Positions 21,633 through 35,037 of a stretch of DNA of 64,000 nucleotides are shown piece by piece. Source of the DNA: Siphonodentalium dalli (taxonomy: Eukaryota > Mollusca > Scaphopoda > Gadilida > Siphonodentaliidae); NCBI GenBank assembly GCA_032622095.1, contig CP136069.1:108526278-108590277 (forward strand), written 5' to 3'. The position numbers and the translations under genes were made by a program. The notes beneath the pieces were generated by a model, which searched no databases, was not told where the DNA came from, and saw only the letters and a program-made list of their open reading frames with translations. Positions within the stretch are counted from its first letter, which is position 1; each line of letters opens with the position of its first letter.

Positions 21633-24504
21633 AGATTGGAGAGGGTACAATATTTCAGATACTCGGAAGCATACAGAAGATGGCCACATCCAATATAACG
21701 CAGCGAATCAAATGTCTGTGGTTATTGTTATAGCCCCTTTTTTTAAAAGGTATATTGTTTTGCATCTGTCTGTCCGGACGTTCGTACGTACATCCGCCCA
21801 ATGTCTGTTCATGCCATAGTGCTTGGTTCTGAATGAAATTTGGTATGGATGTTCCCTACTATGAGTATACTCAGTAGAATATTCCATCGTTTTGTTCAGA
21901 TTATTCATTCTAGAGTTATTCATCTTTGTTTATCTGGAAATGTTGGCTTTTTGGTCTGTCTGATGTCTTTTCAGGACATAACTTGAACAATGATGCTCGG
22001 TTCTCAATGATATTTGGTATGGATGTTCACCACTATAAGGACATTCAATGGCATCTGTTCAATGTATGCACCGGACGACAGTATATCTTGTCTTTGCACT
22101 GATTTAAATTTCATTATTTTTGTTCTTTCATTTGGTATTCCACATTATAGAAGGACAGATCTCATTATTTTTGTCATTTTGTTTTGTCTTCCAGATTGGA
22201 GAGGGTAGAAGATTTCAGATACTCGGAAGCATACAGAAGATGGCCACATCCGAGATAACGCAGCGAATCAAATGTCTGGTTATTGTTATAGCCCCTTTTA
22301 AAAAAGGGTATATTGTTTTGCATCTGTCTGTCCGGACGTTCGTACGTACATCCGCCCAATGTCTGTTCATGCCATAGTGCTCGGTTCTGAATGAAATTTG
22401 ATATGGATGTTCCCTACTATGAGTATACTCAGTAGAATATTCCATCGTTTTGTTCAGATTATTCATTCTAGAGTTATTCATCTTTGTTTATCTGGAAATG
22501 TTGGCTTTTTAGTCTGTCTGATGTCTTTTCAGGACATAACTTGAACAATAATGCTCGGTTCTCAATGATATTTGGTATGGATGTTCACCACTATAAGGAC
22601 ATTCAATGGCATCTGTTCAATGTATGCACCCGACGACAGTATATCTTGTTTTTGCACTGATTTAAATTTCATTATTTTTGTTCTTTCATTTGGTATTCCA
22701 CATTATAGACAGGACAGATCTCATTATTTTTGTCATTTTGTTTTGTCTTCCAGATTGGAGAGGGTACAATATTTCAGATACTCGGAAGCATACAGAAGAT
22801 GGCCACATCCAAGATAACGCAGCGAATCAAATGTCTGTGGTTATTGTTATAGCCCCTTTTTTAAAAAGGTATATTGTTTTGCATCTGTCTGTCCGGACAT
22901 GCGTTCTTACATCCGCACAATGTCTGTTCAATGTTATAACTTGAACCGTAGTGCTCTGATCTCAATAAAATTTGGTATGGGTGTTCACCACTATAAGGAC
23001 ATTCAATGGCATCTGTTCAATGTATGCACCGGACGACAGTATATCTTGTTTTTGCACTGATTTAAATTTCATTATTTTTGTTCTTTCATTTTGTATTCCA
23101 CATTAGGCAGGACAGATCTCATTATTTTTGTCATTCTGTTTTGTCTTCCAGATTGGAGAGGGTACAATATTTCAGATACTCGGAAGCATACAGAAGATGG
23201 CCACATCCAAGATAACGCAGCGAATCAAATGTCTGTGGTTATTGTTATAGCCCCTTTTTTTAAAAGGTATATTGTTTTGCATCTGTCTGTCCGGACGTTC
23301 GTACGTACATCCGCCCAATGTCTGTTCATGCCATAGTGCTCGGTTCTGAATGAAATTTGGTATGGATGTTCCCTACTATGAGTATACTCAGTAGAATATT
23401 CCATCGTTTTGTTCAGATTATTCATTCTAGAGTTATTCATCTTTGTTTATCTGGAAATGTTGGCTTTTTGGTTTGTCTGATGTCTTTTCAGGACATAACT
23501 TGAACAATAATGCTCGGTTCTCAATGATATTTGGTATGGATGTTCACCACTATAAGGACATTCAATGGCATCTGTTCAATGTATGCACCGGACGACAATA
23601 TATCTTGTTTTTGCACTGATTTAAATTTCATTATTTTTGTTCTTTCATTTGGTATTCCACATGATAGACAGGACAGATCTCATTATTTTTGTCATTCTGT
23701 TTGGTTTTCCAGATTGGAGAGGGTAGAAGATTTCAGATACTCGGAAGCATATAGAAGATGGCCACATCCAAGATAACGCAGCGAATCAAATGTCTGGTTA
23801 TTATTATAGCCCCTTATTAAAAAAGGGTATATTGTTTTGCACGTGTCTGTCCTGACATGCGTTCGCACATCCGCACAATGTCTGTTCAATGTTATAACTT
23901 GAACCGTAGTGCTCTGATCTCAATGAAATTTGGTATGGGTGTTCACCACTATAAGGACATCCAATGGCATCTGTCCAATGTATGCACCGGACGACAGTAT
24001 ATCTTGTTTTTGCACTGATTTAAATTTCATTATTTTTGTTCTTTCATTTTGTATACCACATTAGGCAGGACAGATCTCATTACTTTTGTCATTCTGTTTT
24101 GTCTTCCAGATTGGAGAGGGTAGAAGATTTCAGATACTCGGAAGCATATAGAAGATGGCCACATCCAAGATAACGCAGCGAATCAAATGTCTGGTTATTA
24201 TTATAGCCCCTTATTAAAAAAGGGTATATTGTTTTGCACGTGTCTGTCCTGACATGCGTTCGCACATCCGCACAATGTCTGTTCAATGTTATAACTTGAA
24301 CCGTAGTGCTCTGATCTCAATGAAATTTGGTATGGGTGTTCACCACTATAAGGACATCCAATGGCATCTGTCCAATGTATGCACCGGACGACAGTATATC
24401 TTGTTTTTGCACTGATTTAAATTTCATTATTTTTGTTCTTTCATTTTGTATTCCACATTAGGCAGGACAGATCTCATTACTTTTGTCATTCTGTTTTGTC
24501 TTCC
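21633..24504. repeat. 6-mer HOR (LLSLSS, 2,872 bp)
   Basis: Monomers: L 21633 (560), L 22193 (559), hybrid S 22752 (398), L 23150 (561), S 23711 (397), S 24108 (397). It differs from the 7-mer in three ways. The first L has TCCAATATAACG and TTGTCTTTGCAC. The second L is a distinct class (GGTAGAAG head, ATCCGAGATAACG, CCCCTTTTAAAAAAGGG, TTTGATATGG, TTTTTAGTCTG, GCACCCGACG). The third unit is a single hybrid S in place of an S-S pair. Confidence 0.93.
22752..23149. repeat. Hybrid S monomer with an L-type head (398 bp), representative
   Basis: Begins as L (GGTACAATATTTC, CATACAG, CTGTGGTTATTG, T6A5, GCATCTGTCTGTCCGGAC) and switches at about 22898 to S (ATGCGTTCTTACATCCGC, TGTTATAACTTG, TCAATAAAATTTGG) with no L-specific middle. 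The same hybrid, with GTTCTTACATCC and CAATAAAATTT, occurs at 22752, 25625, 33285, 38071, 40943, 48200, 51072, 53944 and 58893, always after an L of the TTTGATATGG class. It arose once and spread with the 6-mer. Confidence 0.93.
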
Positions 24505-26022
24505 AGATTGGAGAGGGTACAATATTTCAGATACTCGGAAGCATACAGAAGATGGCCACATCCAATATAACGCAGCGAATCAAATGTCTGTGGTTATTGT
24601 TATAGCCCCTTTTTTTAAAAGGTATATTGTTTTGCATCTGTCTGTCCGGACGTTCGTACGTACATCCGCCCAATGTCTGTTCATGCCATAGTGCTTGGTT
24701 CTGAATGAAATTTGGTATGGATGTTCCCTACTATGAGTATACTCAGTAGAATATTCCATCGTTTTGTTCAGATTATTCATTCTAGAGTTATTCATCTTAG
24801 TTTATCTGGAAATGTTGGCTTTTTGGTCTGTCTGATGTCTTTTCAGGACATAACTTGAACAATGATGCTCGGTTCTCAATGATATTTGGTATGGATGTTC
24901 ACCACTATAAGGACATTCAATGGCATCTGTTCAATGTATGCACCGGACGACAGTATATCTTGTCTTTGCACTGATTTAAATTTCATTATTTTTGTTCTTT
25001 CATTTGGTATTCCACATTATAGAAGGACAGATCTCATTATTTTTGTCATTTTGTTTTGTCTTCCAGATTGGAGAGGGTAGAAGATTTCAGATACTCGGAA
25101 GCATACAGAAGATGGCCACATCCGAGATAACGCAGCGAATCAAATGTCTGGTTATTGTTATAGCCCCTTTTAAAAAAGGGTATATTGTTTTGCATCTGTC
25201 TGTCCGGACGTTCGTACGTACATCCGCCCAATGTCTGTTCATGCCATAGTGCTCGGTTCTGAATGAAATTTGATATGGATGTTCCCTACTATGAGTATAC
25301 TCAGTAGAATATTCCATCGTTTTGTTCAGATTATTCATTCTAGAGTTATTCATCTTTGTTTATCTGGAAATGTTGGCTTTTTTAGTCTGTCTGATGTCTT
25401 TTCAGGACATAACTTGAACAATAATGCTCGGTTCTCAATGATATTTGGTATGGATGTTCACCACTATAAGGACATTCAATGGCATCTGTTCAATGTATGC
25501 ACCCGACGACAGTATATCTTGTTTTTGCACTGATTTAAATTTCATTATTTTTGTTCTTTCATTTGGTATTCCACATTATAGACAGGACAGATCTCATTAT
25601 TTTTGTCATTTTGTTTTGTCTTCCAGATTGGAGAGGGTACAATATTTCAGATACTCGGAAGCATACAGAAGATGGCCACATCCAAGATAACGCAGCGAAT
25701 CAAATGTCTGTGGTTATTGTTATAGCCCCTTTTTTAAAAAGGTATATTGTTTTGCATCTGTCTGTCCGGACATGCGTTCTTACATCCGCACAATGTCTGT
25801 TCAATGTTATAACTTGAACCGTAGTGCTCTGATCTCAATAAAATTTGGTATGGGTGTTCACCACTATAAGGACATTCAATGGCATCTGTTCAATGTATGC
25901 ACCGGACGACAGTATATCTTGTTTTTGCACTGATTTAAATTTCATTATTTTTGTTCTTTCATTTTGTATTCCACATTAGGCAGGACAGATCTCATTATTT
26001 TTGTCATTCTGTTTTGTCTTCC
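24505..26022. repeat. Truncated HOR (L L hybrid-S, 1,518 bp)
   Basis: L 24505 (560), L 25065 (560) and hybrid S 25625 (398) are the first half of a 6-mer; the L-S-S half is missing and a 7-mer follows. L 25065 is 1 bp longer than its class (559) because GGCTTTTTAGTC has an extra T near 25382. TCTTAGTTTATC at about 24800 is a private change. Confidence 0.9.
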
Positions 26023-29000
26023 AGATTGGAGAGGGTACAATATTTCAGATACTCGGAAGCATACAGAAGATGGCCACATCCAAGATAACGCAGCGAATCA
26101 AATGTCTGTGGTTATTGTTATAGCCCCTTTTTTTAAAAGGTATATTGTTTTGCATCTGTCTGTCCGGACGTTCGTACGTACATCCGCCCAATGTCTGTTC
26201 ATGCCATAGTGCTTGGTTCTGAATGAAATTTGGTATGGATGTTCCCTACTATGAGTATACTCAGTAGAATATTCCATCGTTTTGTTCAGATTATTCATTC
26301 TAGAGTTATTCATCTTTGTTTATCTGGAAATGTTGGCTTTTTGGTCTGTCTGATGTCTTTTCAGGACATAACTTGAACAATGATGCTCGGTTCTCAATGA
26401 TATTTGGTATGGATGTTCACCACTATAAGGACATTCAATGGCATCTGTTCAATGTATGCACCGGACAACAGTATATCTTGTTTTTGCACTGATTTAAATT
26501 TCATTATTTTTGTTCTTTCATTTGGTATTCCACATTATAGAAGGACAGATCTCATTATTTTTGTCATTTTGTTTTGTCTTCCAGATTGGAGAGGGTACAA
26601 TATTTCAGATACTCGGAAGCATACAGAAGATGGCCACATCCAAGATAACGCAGCGAATCAAATGTCTGTGGTTATTGTTATAGCCCCTTTTTTAAAAAGG
26701 TATATTGTTTTGCATCTGTCTGTCCGGACGTTCGTACGTACATCCGCCCAATGTCTGTTCATGCCATAGTGCTCGGTTCTGAATGAAATTTGGTATGGAT
26801 GTTCCCTACTATGAGTATACTCAGTAGAATATTCCATCGTTTTGTTCAGATTATTCATTCTAGAGTTATTCATCTTTGTTTATCTGGAAATGTTGGCTTT
26901 TTGGTCTGTCTGATGTCTTTTCAGGACATAACTTGAACAATAATGCTCGGTTCTCAATGATATTTGGTATGGATGTTCACCACTATAAGGACATTCAATG
27001 GCATCTGTTCAATGTATGCACCGGACGACAATATATCTTGTTTTTGCACTGATTTAAATTTCATTATTTTTGTTCTTTCATTTGGTATTCCACATTATAG
27101 ACAGGACAGATCTCATTATTTTTGTCATTCTGTTTGGTTTTCCAGATTGGAGAGGGTAGAAGATTTCAGATACTCGGAAGCATATAGAAGATGGCCACAT
27201 CCAAGATAACGCAGCGAATCAAATGTCTGGTTATTATTATAGCCCCTTATTAAAAAAGGGTATATTGTTTTGCACGTGTCTGTCCTGACATGCGTTCGCA
27301 CATCCGCACAATGTCTGTTCAATGTTATAACTTGAACCGTAGTGCTCTGATCTCAATGAAATTTGGTATGGGTGTTCACCACTATAAGGACATCCAATGG
27401 CATCTGTCCAATGTATGCACCGGACGACAGTATATCTTGTTTTTGCACTGATTTAAATTTCATTATTTTTGTTCTTTCATTTTGTATTCCACATTAGGCA
27501 GGACAGATCTCATTACTTTTGTCATTCTGTTTTGTCTTCCAGATTGGAGAGGGTAGAAGATTTCAGATACTCGGAAGCATATAGAAGATGGCCACATCCA
27601 AGATAACGCAGCGAATCAAATGTCTGGTTATTATTATAGCCCCTTATTAAAAAAGGGTATATTGTTTTGCACGTGTCTGTCCTGACATGCGTTCGCACAT
27701 CCGCACAATGTCTGTTCAATGTTATAACTTGAACCGTAGTGCTCTGATCTCAATGAAATTTGGTATGGGTGTTCACCACTATAAGGACATCCAATGGCAT
27801 CTGTCCAATGTATGCACCGGACGACAGTATATCTTGTTTTTGCACTGATTTAAATTTCATTATTTTTGTTCTTTCATTTTGTATTCCACATTAGGCAGGA
27901 CAGATCTCATTACTTTTGTCATTCTGTTTTGTCTTCCAGATTGGAGAGGGTACAATATTTCAGATACTCGGAAGCATACAGAAGATGGCCACATCCAAGA
28001 TAACGCAGCGAATCAAATGTCTGTGGTTATTGTTATAGCCCCTTTTTTAAAAAGGTATATTGTTTTGCATCTGTCTGTCCGGACGTTCGTACGTACATCC
28101 GCCCAATGTCTGTTCATGCCATAGTGCTCGGTTCTGAATGAAATTTGGTATGGATGTTCCCTACTATGAGTATACTCAGTAGAATATTCCATCGTTTTGT
28201 TCAGATTATTCATTCTAGAGTTATTCATCTTTGTTTATCTGGAAATGTTGGCTTTTTGGTCTGTCTGATGTCTTTTCAGGACATAACTTGAACAATAATG
28301 CTCGGTTCTCAATGATATTTGGTATGGATGTTCACCACTATAAGGACATTCAATGGCATCTGTTCAATGTATGCACCGGACGACAATATATCTTGTTTTT
28401 GCACTGATTTAAATTTCATTATTTTTGTTCTTTCATTTGGTATTCCACATGATAGACAGGACAGATCTCATTATTTTTGTCATTCTGTTTGGTTTTCCAG
28501 ATTGGAGAGGGTAGAAGATTTCAGATACTCGGAAGCATATAGAAGATGGCCACATCCAAGATAACGCAGCGAATCAAATGTCTGGTTATTATTATAGCCC
28601 CTTATTAAAAAAGGGTATATTGTTTTGCACGTGTCTGTCCTGACATGCGTTCGCACATCCGCACAATGTCTGTTCAATGTTATAACTTGAACCGTAGTGC
28701 TCTGATCTCAATGAAATTTGGTATGGGTGTTCACCACTATAAGGACATCCAATGGCATCTGTCCAATGTATGCACCGGACGACAGTATATCTTGTTTTTG
28801 CACTGATTTAAATTTCATTATTTTTGTTCTTTCATTTTGTATACCACATTAGGCAGGACAGATCTCATTACTTTTGTCATTCTGTTTTGTCTTCCAGATT
28901 GGAGAGGGTAGAAGATTTCAGATACTCGGAAGCATATAGAAGATGGCCACATCCAAGATAACGCAGCGAATCAAATGTCTGGTTATTATTATAGCCCCTT

Positions 29001-29292
29001 ATTAAAAAAGGGTATATTGTTTTGCACGTGTCTGTCCTGACATGCGTTCGCACATCCGCACAATGTCTGTTCAATGTTATAACTTGAACCGTAGTGCTCT
29101 GATCTCAATGAAATTTGGTATGGGTGTTCACCACTATAAGGACATCCAATGGCATCTGTCCAATGTATGCACCGGACGACAGTATATCTTGTTTTTGCAC
29201 TGATTTAAATTTCATTATTTTTGTTCTTTCATTTTGTATTCCACATTAGGCAGGACAGATCTCATTACTTTTGTCATTCTGTTTTGTCTTCC
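26023..29292. repeat. 7-mer HOR, copy 3 (LLSSLSS, 3,270 bp)
   Basis: Monomers: 26023, 26583, 27144, 27541, 27938, 28499, 28896, with the same lengths as the copies at 15093 and 18363. The first L has T7A4, GCTTGGTTC and CCGGACAACAG. The 7-mer therefore reappears after an interruption by one and a half 6-mers. Confidence 0.93.
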
Positions 29293-32165
29293 AGATTGGA
29301 GAGGGTACAATATTTCAGATACTCGGAAGCATACAGAAGATGGCCACATCCAAGATAACGCAGCGAATCAAATGTCTGTGGTTATTGTTATAGCCCCTTT
29401 TTTAAAAAGGTATATTGTTTTGCATCTGTCTGTCCGGACGTTCGTACGTACATCCGCCCAATGTCTGTTCATGCCATAGTGCTTGGTTCTGAATGAAATT
29501 TGGTATGGATGTTCCCTACTATGAGTATACTCAGTAGAATATTCCATCGTTTTGTTCAGATTATTCATTCTAGAGTTATTCATCTTTGTTTATCTGGAAA
29601 TGTTGGCTTTTTGGTCTGTCTGATGTCTTTTCAGGACATAACTTGAACAATGATGCTCGGTTCTCAATGATATTTGGTATGGATGTTCACCACTATAAGG
29701 ACATTCAATGGCATCTGTTCAATGTATGCACCGGACAACAGTATATCTTGTTTTTGCACTGATTTAAATTTCATTATTTTTGTTCTTTCATTTGGTATTC
29801 CACATTATAGAAGGACAGATCTCATTATTTTTGTCATTTTGTTTTGTCTTCCAGATTGGAGAGGGTACAATATTTCAGATACTCGGAAGCATACAGAAGA
29901 TGGCCACATCCAAGATAACGCAGCGAATCAAATGTCTGTGGTTATTGTTATAGCCCCTTTTTTAAAAAGGTATATTGTTTTGCATCTGTCTGTCCGGACG
30001 TTCGTACGTACATCCGCCCAATGTCTGTTCATGCCATAGTGCTCGGTTCTGAATGAAATTTGGTATGGATGTTCCCTACTATGAGTATACTCAGTAGAAT
30101 ATTCCATCGTTTTGTTCAGATTATTCATTCTAGAGTTATTCATCTTTGTTTATCTGGAAATGTTGGCTTTTTGGTCTGTCTGATGTCTTTTCAGGACATA
30201 ACTTGAACAATAATGCTCGGTTCTCAATGATATTTGGTATGGATGTTCACCACTATAAGGACATTCAATGGCATCTGTTCAATGTATGCACCGGACGACA
30301 ATATATCTTGTTTTTGCACTGATTTAAATTTCATTATTTTTGTTCTTTCATTTGGTATTCCACATTATAGACAGGACAGATCTCATTATTTTTGTCATTC
30401 TGTTTGGTTTTCCAGATTGGAGAGGGTAGAAGATTTCAGATACTCGGAAGCATATAGAAGATGGCCACATCCAAGATAACGCAGCGAATCAAATGTCTGG
30501 TTATTATTATAGCCCCTTATTAAAAAAGGGTATATTGTTTTGCACGTGTCTGTCCTGACATGCGTTCGCACATCCGCACAATGTCTGTTCAATGTTATAA
30601 CTTGAACCGTAGTGCTCTGATCTCAATGAAATTTGGTATGGGTGTTCACCACTATAAGGACATCCAATGGCATCTGTCCAATGTATGCACCGGACGACAG
30701 TATATCTTGTTTTTGCACTGATTTAAATTTCATTATTTTTGTTCTTTCATTTTGTATTCCACATTAGGCAGGACAGATCTCATTACTTTTGTCATTCTGT
30801 TTTGTCTTCCAGATTGGAGAGGGTAGAAGATTTCAGATACTCGGAAGCATATAGAAGATGGCCACATCCAAGATAACGCAGCGAATCAAATGTCTGGTTA
30901 TTATTATAGCCCCTTATTAAAAAAGGGTATATTGTTTTGCACGTGTCTGTCCTGACATGCGTTCGCACATCCGCACAATGTCTGTTCAATGTTATAACTT
31001 GAACCGTAGTGCTCTGATCTCAATGAAATTTGGTATGGGTGTTCACCACTATAAGGACATCCAATGGCATCTGTCCAATGTATGCACCGGACGACAGTAT
31101 ATCTTGTTTTTGCACTGATTTAAATTTCATTATTTTTGTTCTTTCATTTTGTATTCCACATTAGGCAGGACAGATCTCATTACTTTTGTCATTCTGTTTT
31201 GTCTTCCAGATTGGAGAGGGTACAATATTTCAGATACTCGGAAGCATACAGAAGATGGCCACATCCAAGATAACGCAGCGAATCAAATGTCTGTGGTTAT
31301 TGTTATAGCCCCTTTTTTAAAAAGGTATATTGTTTTGCATCTGTCTGTCCGGACGTTCGTACGTACATCCGCCCAATGTCTGTTCATGCCATAGTGCTCG
31401 GTTCTGAATGAAATTTGGTATGGATGTTCCCTACTATGAGTATACTCAGTAGAATATTCCATCGTTTTGTTCAGATTATTCATTCTAGAGTTATTCATCT
31501 TTGTTTATCTGGAAATGTTGGCTTTTTGGTTTGTCTGATGTCTTTTCAGGACATAACTTGAACAATAATGCTCGGTTCTCAATGAAATTTGGTATGGATG
31601 TTCACCACTATAAGGACATTCAATGGCATCTGTTCAATGTATGCACCGGACGACAATATATCTTGTTTTTGCACTGATTTAAATTTCATTATTTTTGTTC
31701 TTTCATTTGGTATTCCACATGATAGACAGGACAGATCTCATTATTTTTGTCATTCTGTTTGGTTTTCCAGATTGGAGAGGGTAGAAGATTTCAGATACTC
31801 GGAAGCATATAGAAGATGGCCACATCCAAGATAACGCAGCGAATCAAATGTCTGGTTATTATTATAGCCCCTTATTAAAAAAGGGTATATTGTTTTGCAC
31901 GTGTCTGTCCTGACATGCGTTCGCACATCCGCACAATGTCTGTTCAATGTTATAACTTGAACCGTAGTGCTCTGATCTCAATGAAATTTGGTATGGGTGT
32001 TCACCACTATAAGGACATCCAATGGCATCTGTCCAATGTATGCACCGGACGACAGTATATCTTGTTTTTGCACTGATTTAAATTTCATTATTTTTGTTCT
32101 TTCATTTTGTATTCCACATTAGGCAGGACAGATCTCATTACTTTTGTCATTCTGTTTTGTCTTCC
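29293..32165. repeat. 7-mer HOR missing one S (LLSSLS, 2,873 bp)
   Basis: Monomers: L 29293, L 29853, S 30414, S 30811, L 31208, S 31769. The second S-S pair is reduced to one 397-bp S. That monomer opens with the first-S marker (TTTGGTTTTCCAG) and closes with the second-S marker (GTATTCCAC, not GTATACCAC), as expected of an in-register crossover that removed exactly one monomer. The first L is T6A5 here, where the copies at 15093, 18363 and 26023 are T7A4. Near 31585 a domain II L has CAATGAAATTTGG in its second box instead of CAATGATATTTGG. Confidence 0.9.
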
Positions 32166-35037
32166 AGATTGGAGAGGGTACAATATTTCAGATACTCGGA
32201 AGCATACAGAAGATGGCCACATCCAATATAACGCAGCGAATCAAATGTCTGTGGTTATTGTTATAGCCCCTTTTTTTAAAAGGTATATTGTTTTGCATCT
32301 GTCTGTCCGGACGTTCGTACGTACATCCGCCCAATGTCTGTTCATGCCATAGTGCTTGGTTCTGAATGAAATTTGGTATGGATGTTCCCTACTATGAGTA
32401 TACTCAGTAGAATATTCCATCGTTTTGTTCAGATTATTCATTCTAGAGTTATTCATCTTTGTTTATCTGGAAATGTTGGCTTTTTGGTCTGTCTGATGTC
32501 TTTTCAGGACATAACTTGAACAATGATGCTCGGTTCTCAATGATATTTGGTATGGATGTTCACCACTATAAGGACATTCAATGGCATCTGTTCAATGTAT
32601 GCACCGGACGACAGTATATCTTGTCTTTGCACTGATTTAAATTTCATTATTTTTGTTCTTTCATTTGGTATTCCACATTATAGAAGGACAGATCTCATTA
32701 TTTTTGTCATTTTGTTTTGTCTTCCAGATTGGAGAGGGTAGAAGATTTCAGATACTCGGAAGCATACAGAAGATGGCCACATCCGAGATAACGCAGCGAA
32801 TCAAATGTCTGGTTATTGTTATAGCCCCTTTTAAAAAAGGGTATATTGTTTTGCATCTGTCTGTCCGGACGTTCGTACGTACATCCGCCCAATGTCTGTT
32901 CATGCCATAGTGCTCGGTTCTGAATGAAATTTGATATGGATGTTCCCTACTATGAGTATACTCAGTAGAATATTCCATCGTTTTGTTCAGATTATTCATT
33001 CTAGAGTTATTCATCTTTGTTTATCTGGAAATGTTGGCTTTTTAGTCTGTCTGATGTCTTTTCAGGACATAACTTGAACAATAATGCTCGGTTCTCAATG
33101 ATATTTGGTATGGATGTTCACCACTATAAGGACATTCAATGGCATCTGTTCAATGTATGCACCCGACGACAGTATATCTTGTTTTTGCACTGATTTAAAT
33201 TTCATTATTTTTGTTCTTTCATTTGGTATTCCACATTATAGACAGGACAGATCTCATTATTTTTGTCATTTTGTTTTGTCTTCCAGATTGGAGAGGGTAC
33301 AATATTTCAGATACTCGGAAGCATACAGAAGATGGCCACATCCAAGATAACGCAGCGAATCAAATGTCTGTGGTTATTGTTATAGCCCCTTTTTTAAAAA
33401 GGTATATTGTTTTGCATCTGTCTGTCCGGACATGCGTTCTTACATCCGCACAATGTCTGTTCAATGTTATAACTTGAACCGTAGTGCTCTGATCTCAATA
33501 AAATTTGGTATGGGTGTTCACCACTATAAGGACATTCAATGGCATCTGTTCAATGTATGCACCGGACGACAGTATATCTTGTTTTTGCACTGATTTAAAT
33601 TTCATTATTTTTGTTCTTTCATTTGGTATTCCACATTAGGCAGGACAGATCTCATTATTTTTGTCATTCTGTTTTGTCTTCCAGATTGGAGAGGGTACAA
33701 TATTTCAGATACTCGGAAGCATACAGAAGATGGCCACATCCAAGATAACGCAGCGAATCAAATGTCTGTGGTTATTGTTATAGCCCCTTTTTTAAAAAGG
33801 TATATTGTTTTGCATCTGTCTGTCCGGACGTTCGTACGTACATCCGCCCAATGTCTGTTCATGCCATAGTGCTCGGTTCTGAATGAAATTTGGTATGGAT
33901 GTTCCCTACTATGAGTATACTCAGTAGAATATTCCATCGTTTTGTTCAGATTATTCATTCTAGAGTTATTCATCTTTGTTTATCTGGAAATGTTGGCTTT
34001 TTGGTCTGTCTGATGTCTTTTCAAGACATAACTTGAACAATAATGCTCGGTTCTCAATGATATTTGGTATGGATGTTCACCACTATAAGGACATTCAATG
34101 GCATCTGTTCAATGTATGCACCGGACGACAATATATCTTGTTTTTGCACTGATTTAAATTTCATTATTTTTGTTCTTTCATTTGGTATTCCACATGATAG
34201 ACAGGACAGATCTCATTATTTTTGTCATTCTGTTTGGTTTTCCAGATTGGAGAGGGTAGAAGATTTCAGATACTCGGAAGCATATAGAAGATGGCCACAT
34301 CCAAGATAACGCAGCGAATCAAATGTCTGGTTATTATTATAGCCCCTTATTAAAAAAGGGTATATTGTTTTGCACGTGTCTGTCCTGACATGCGTTCGCA
34401 CATCCGCACAATGTCTGTTCAATGTTATAACTTGAACCGTAGTGCTCTGATCTCAATGAAATTTGGTATGGGTGTTCACCACTATAAGGACATCCAATGG
34501 CATCTGTCCAATGTATGCACCGGACGACAGTATATCTTGTTTTTGCACTGATTTAAATTTCATTATTTTTGTTCTTTCATTTTGTATACCACATTAGGCA
34601 GGACAGATCTCATTACTTTTGTCATTCTGTTTTGTCTTCCAGATTGGAGAGGGTAGAAGATTTCAGATACTCGGAAGCATATAGAAGATGGCCACATCCA
34701 AGATAATGCAGCGAATCAAATGTCTGGTTATTATTATAGCCCCTTATTAAAAAAGGGTATATTGTTTTGCACGTGTCTGTCCTGACATGCGTTCGCACAT
34801 CCGCACAATGTCTGTTCAATGTTATAACTTGAACCGTAGTGCTCTGATCTCAATGAAATTTGGTATGGGTGTTCACCACTATAAGGACATCCAATGGCAT
34901 CTGTCCAATGTATGCACCGGACGACAGTATATCTTGTTTTTGCACTGATTTAAATTTCATTATTTTTGTTCTTTCATTTTGTATTCCACATTAGGCAGGA
35001 CAGATCTCATTACTTTTGTCATTCTGTTTTGTCTTCC
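32166..35037. repeat. 6-mer HOR (LLSLSS, 2,872 bp)
   Basis: Monomers: L 32166, L 32726, hybrid S 33285, L 33683, S 34244, S 34641. Variants: L 33683 is T6A5; the tail of hybrid S 33285 has TTTGGTATTCCAC where other copies have TTTTGTATTCCAC; TCAAGACATAAC at about 34024; ATAATGCAG at 34707 (CpG to TpG). Confidence 0.92.

Noticed and set aside
25065-25624. Single extra T in L 25065 (GGCTTTTTTAGTC) as a new class
   Set aside because: It is a private one-base homopolymer change, which could be a sequencing error or ordinary slippage.
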